Below are positions 12,836 to 12,883 of a DNA stretch of 12,883 bases, in pieces. The DNA is taken from NCBI GenBank assembly GCA_964560145.1, contig CAZLKS010000021.1, positions 1 to 12,883 of the forward strand. The letters are read 5' to 3'. This stretch comes from JAHFLF01 sp964560145 (GTDB taxonomy: Bacteria > Patescibacteriota > Minisyncoccia > UBA6257 > 1-14-0-10-44-23). A program made the position numbers and the translations under genes. Within the stretch, counting starts at the first letter, position 1, and the number at the start of each line of letters is the position of its first letter. The notes under the pieces are model-generated. The model ran no database searches, was not told the origin of the DNA, and was given only the letters and a program-made list of their open reading frames with translations.

Positions 12836-12852
12836 TTGACAGCAACTGTCAA
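12836..12852. repeat. Short perfect palindrome
   Basis: TTGACAG, CAA, CTGTCAA. It resembles a binding site for a dimeric regulator and lies outside the tandem elements. I see nothing else in 12772-12883 apart from the weak minus-strand promoter. Confidence 0.5.
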
Positions 12853-12883
12853 ATCATTGCAAAGCTACGAACAAATATGCACT

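Overview
The window reads like a chromosomal segment of a Patescibacteria/CPR bacterium, probably from the Parcubacteria branch. This placement is inferred from gene content and style; no rRNA is present to confirm it. Pointers are: a very large Ser/Thr/Pro/Glu-rich surface protein leading into a YWVGGTGNWS-type repeat; a secreted Ig-like/coiled-coil/peptidoglycan-binding protein; a lone phosphoketolase plus acetate kinase; promoters placed so close to start codons that transcripts look leaderless, with few Shine-Dalgarno sites; and dispersed repeats of the CTTCGACAAGCTCAGGATGAC type at gene ends.

Layout. 1-1366 (-): 5' part of a large surface protein running off the left edge. 1490-2089 (+): helix-turn-helix/coiled-coil protein, divergent from it. 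2216-2743 (+): small P-loop kinase-like protein whose C-terminus is made by a dispersed repeat. 2745-4322 (-): secreted cell-wall-binding protein. 4323-4589: repeat cluster. 4590-5855 (-): HI0933-family flavoprotein. 5921-6121 (-): cold-shock protein with a near-consensus promoter and a leader of about 100 nt. 6260-6490: second repeat cluster with nested palindromes. 6549-7561 (+): DoxX-like membrane protein and a secreted protein of unknown function, closed by a terminator. 7663-11198 (+): xfp and ackA. 11208-11690 (-): zinc-ribbon plus PAS protein. 11825-12064 (+): GIY-YIG domain protein.

Metabolism. Phosphoketolase makes acetyl phosphate from a sugar phosphate and phosphate; acetate kinase turns it into acetate and ATP. 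The pair is thus a compact fermentative ATP-yielding unit.

The most unusual part is 12185-12771. No convincing protein gene lies there. Instead there are two tandem elements of 274 and 273 nt that can adopt the same branched secondary structure. Outer stems differ almost completely in sequence but both pair, several inner stems show compensatory changes, and a 27-nt block plus shorter core segments are identical. I do not recognise the family. G-U pairs favour the + strand as the RNA strand, although the only promoter-like sequence I found nearby is on the - strand.
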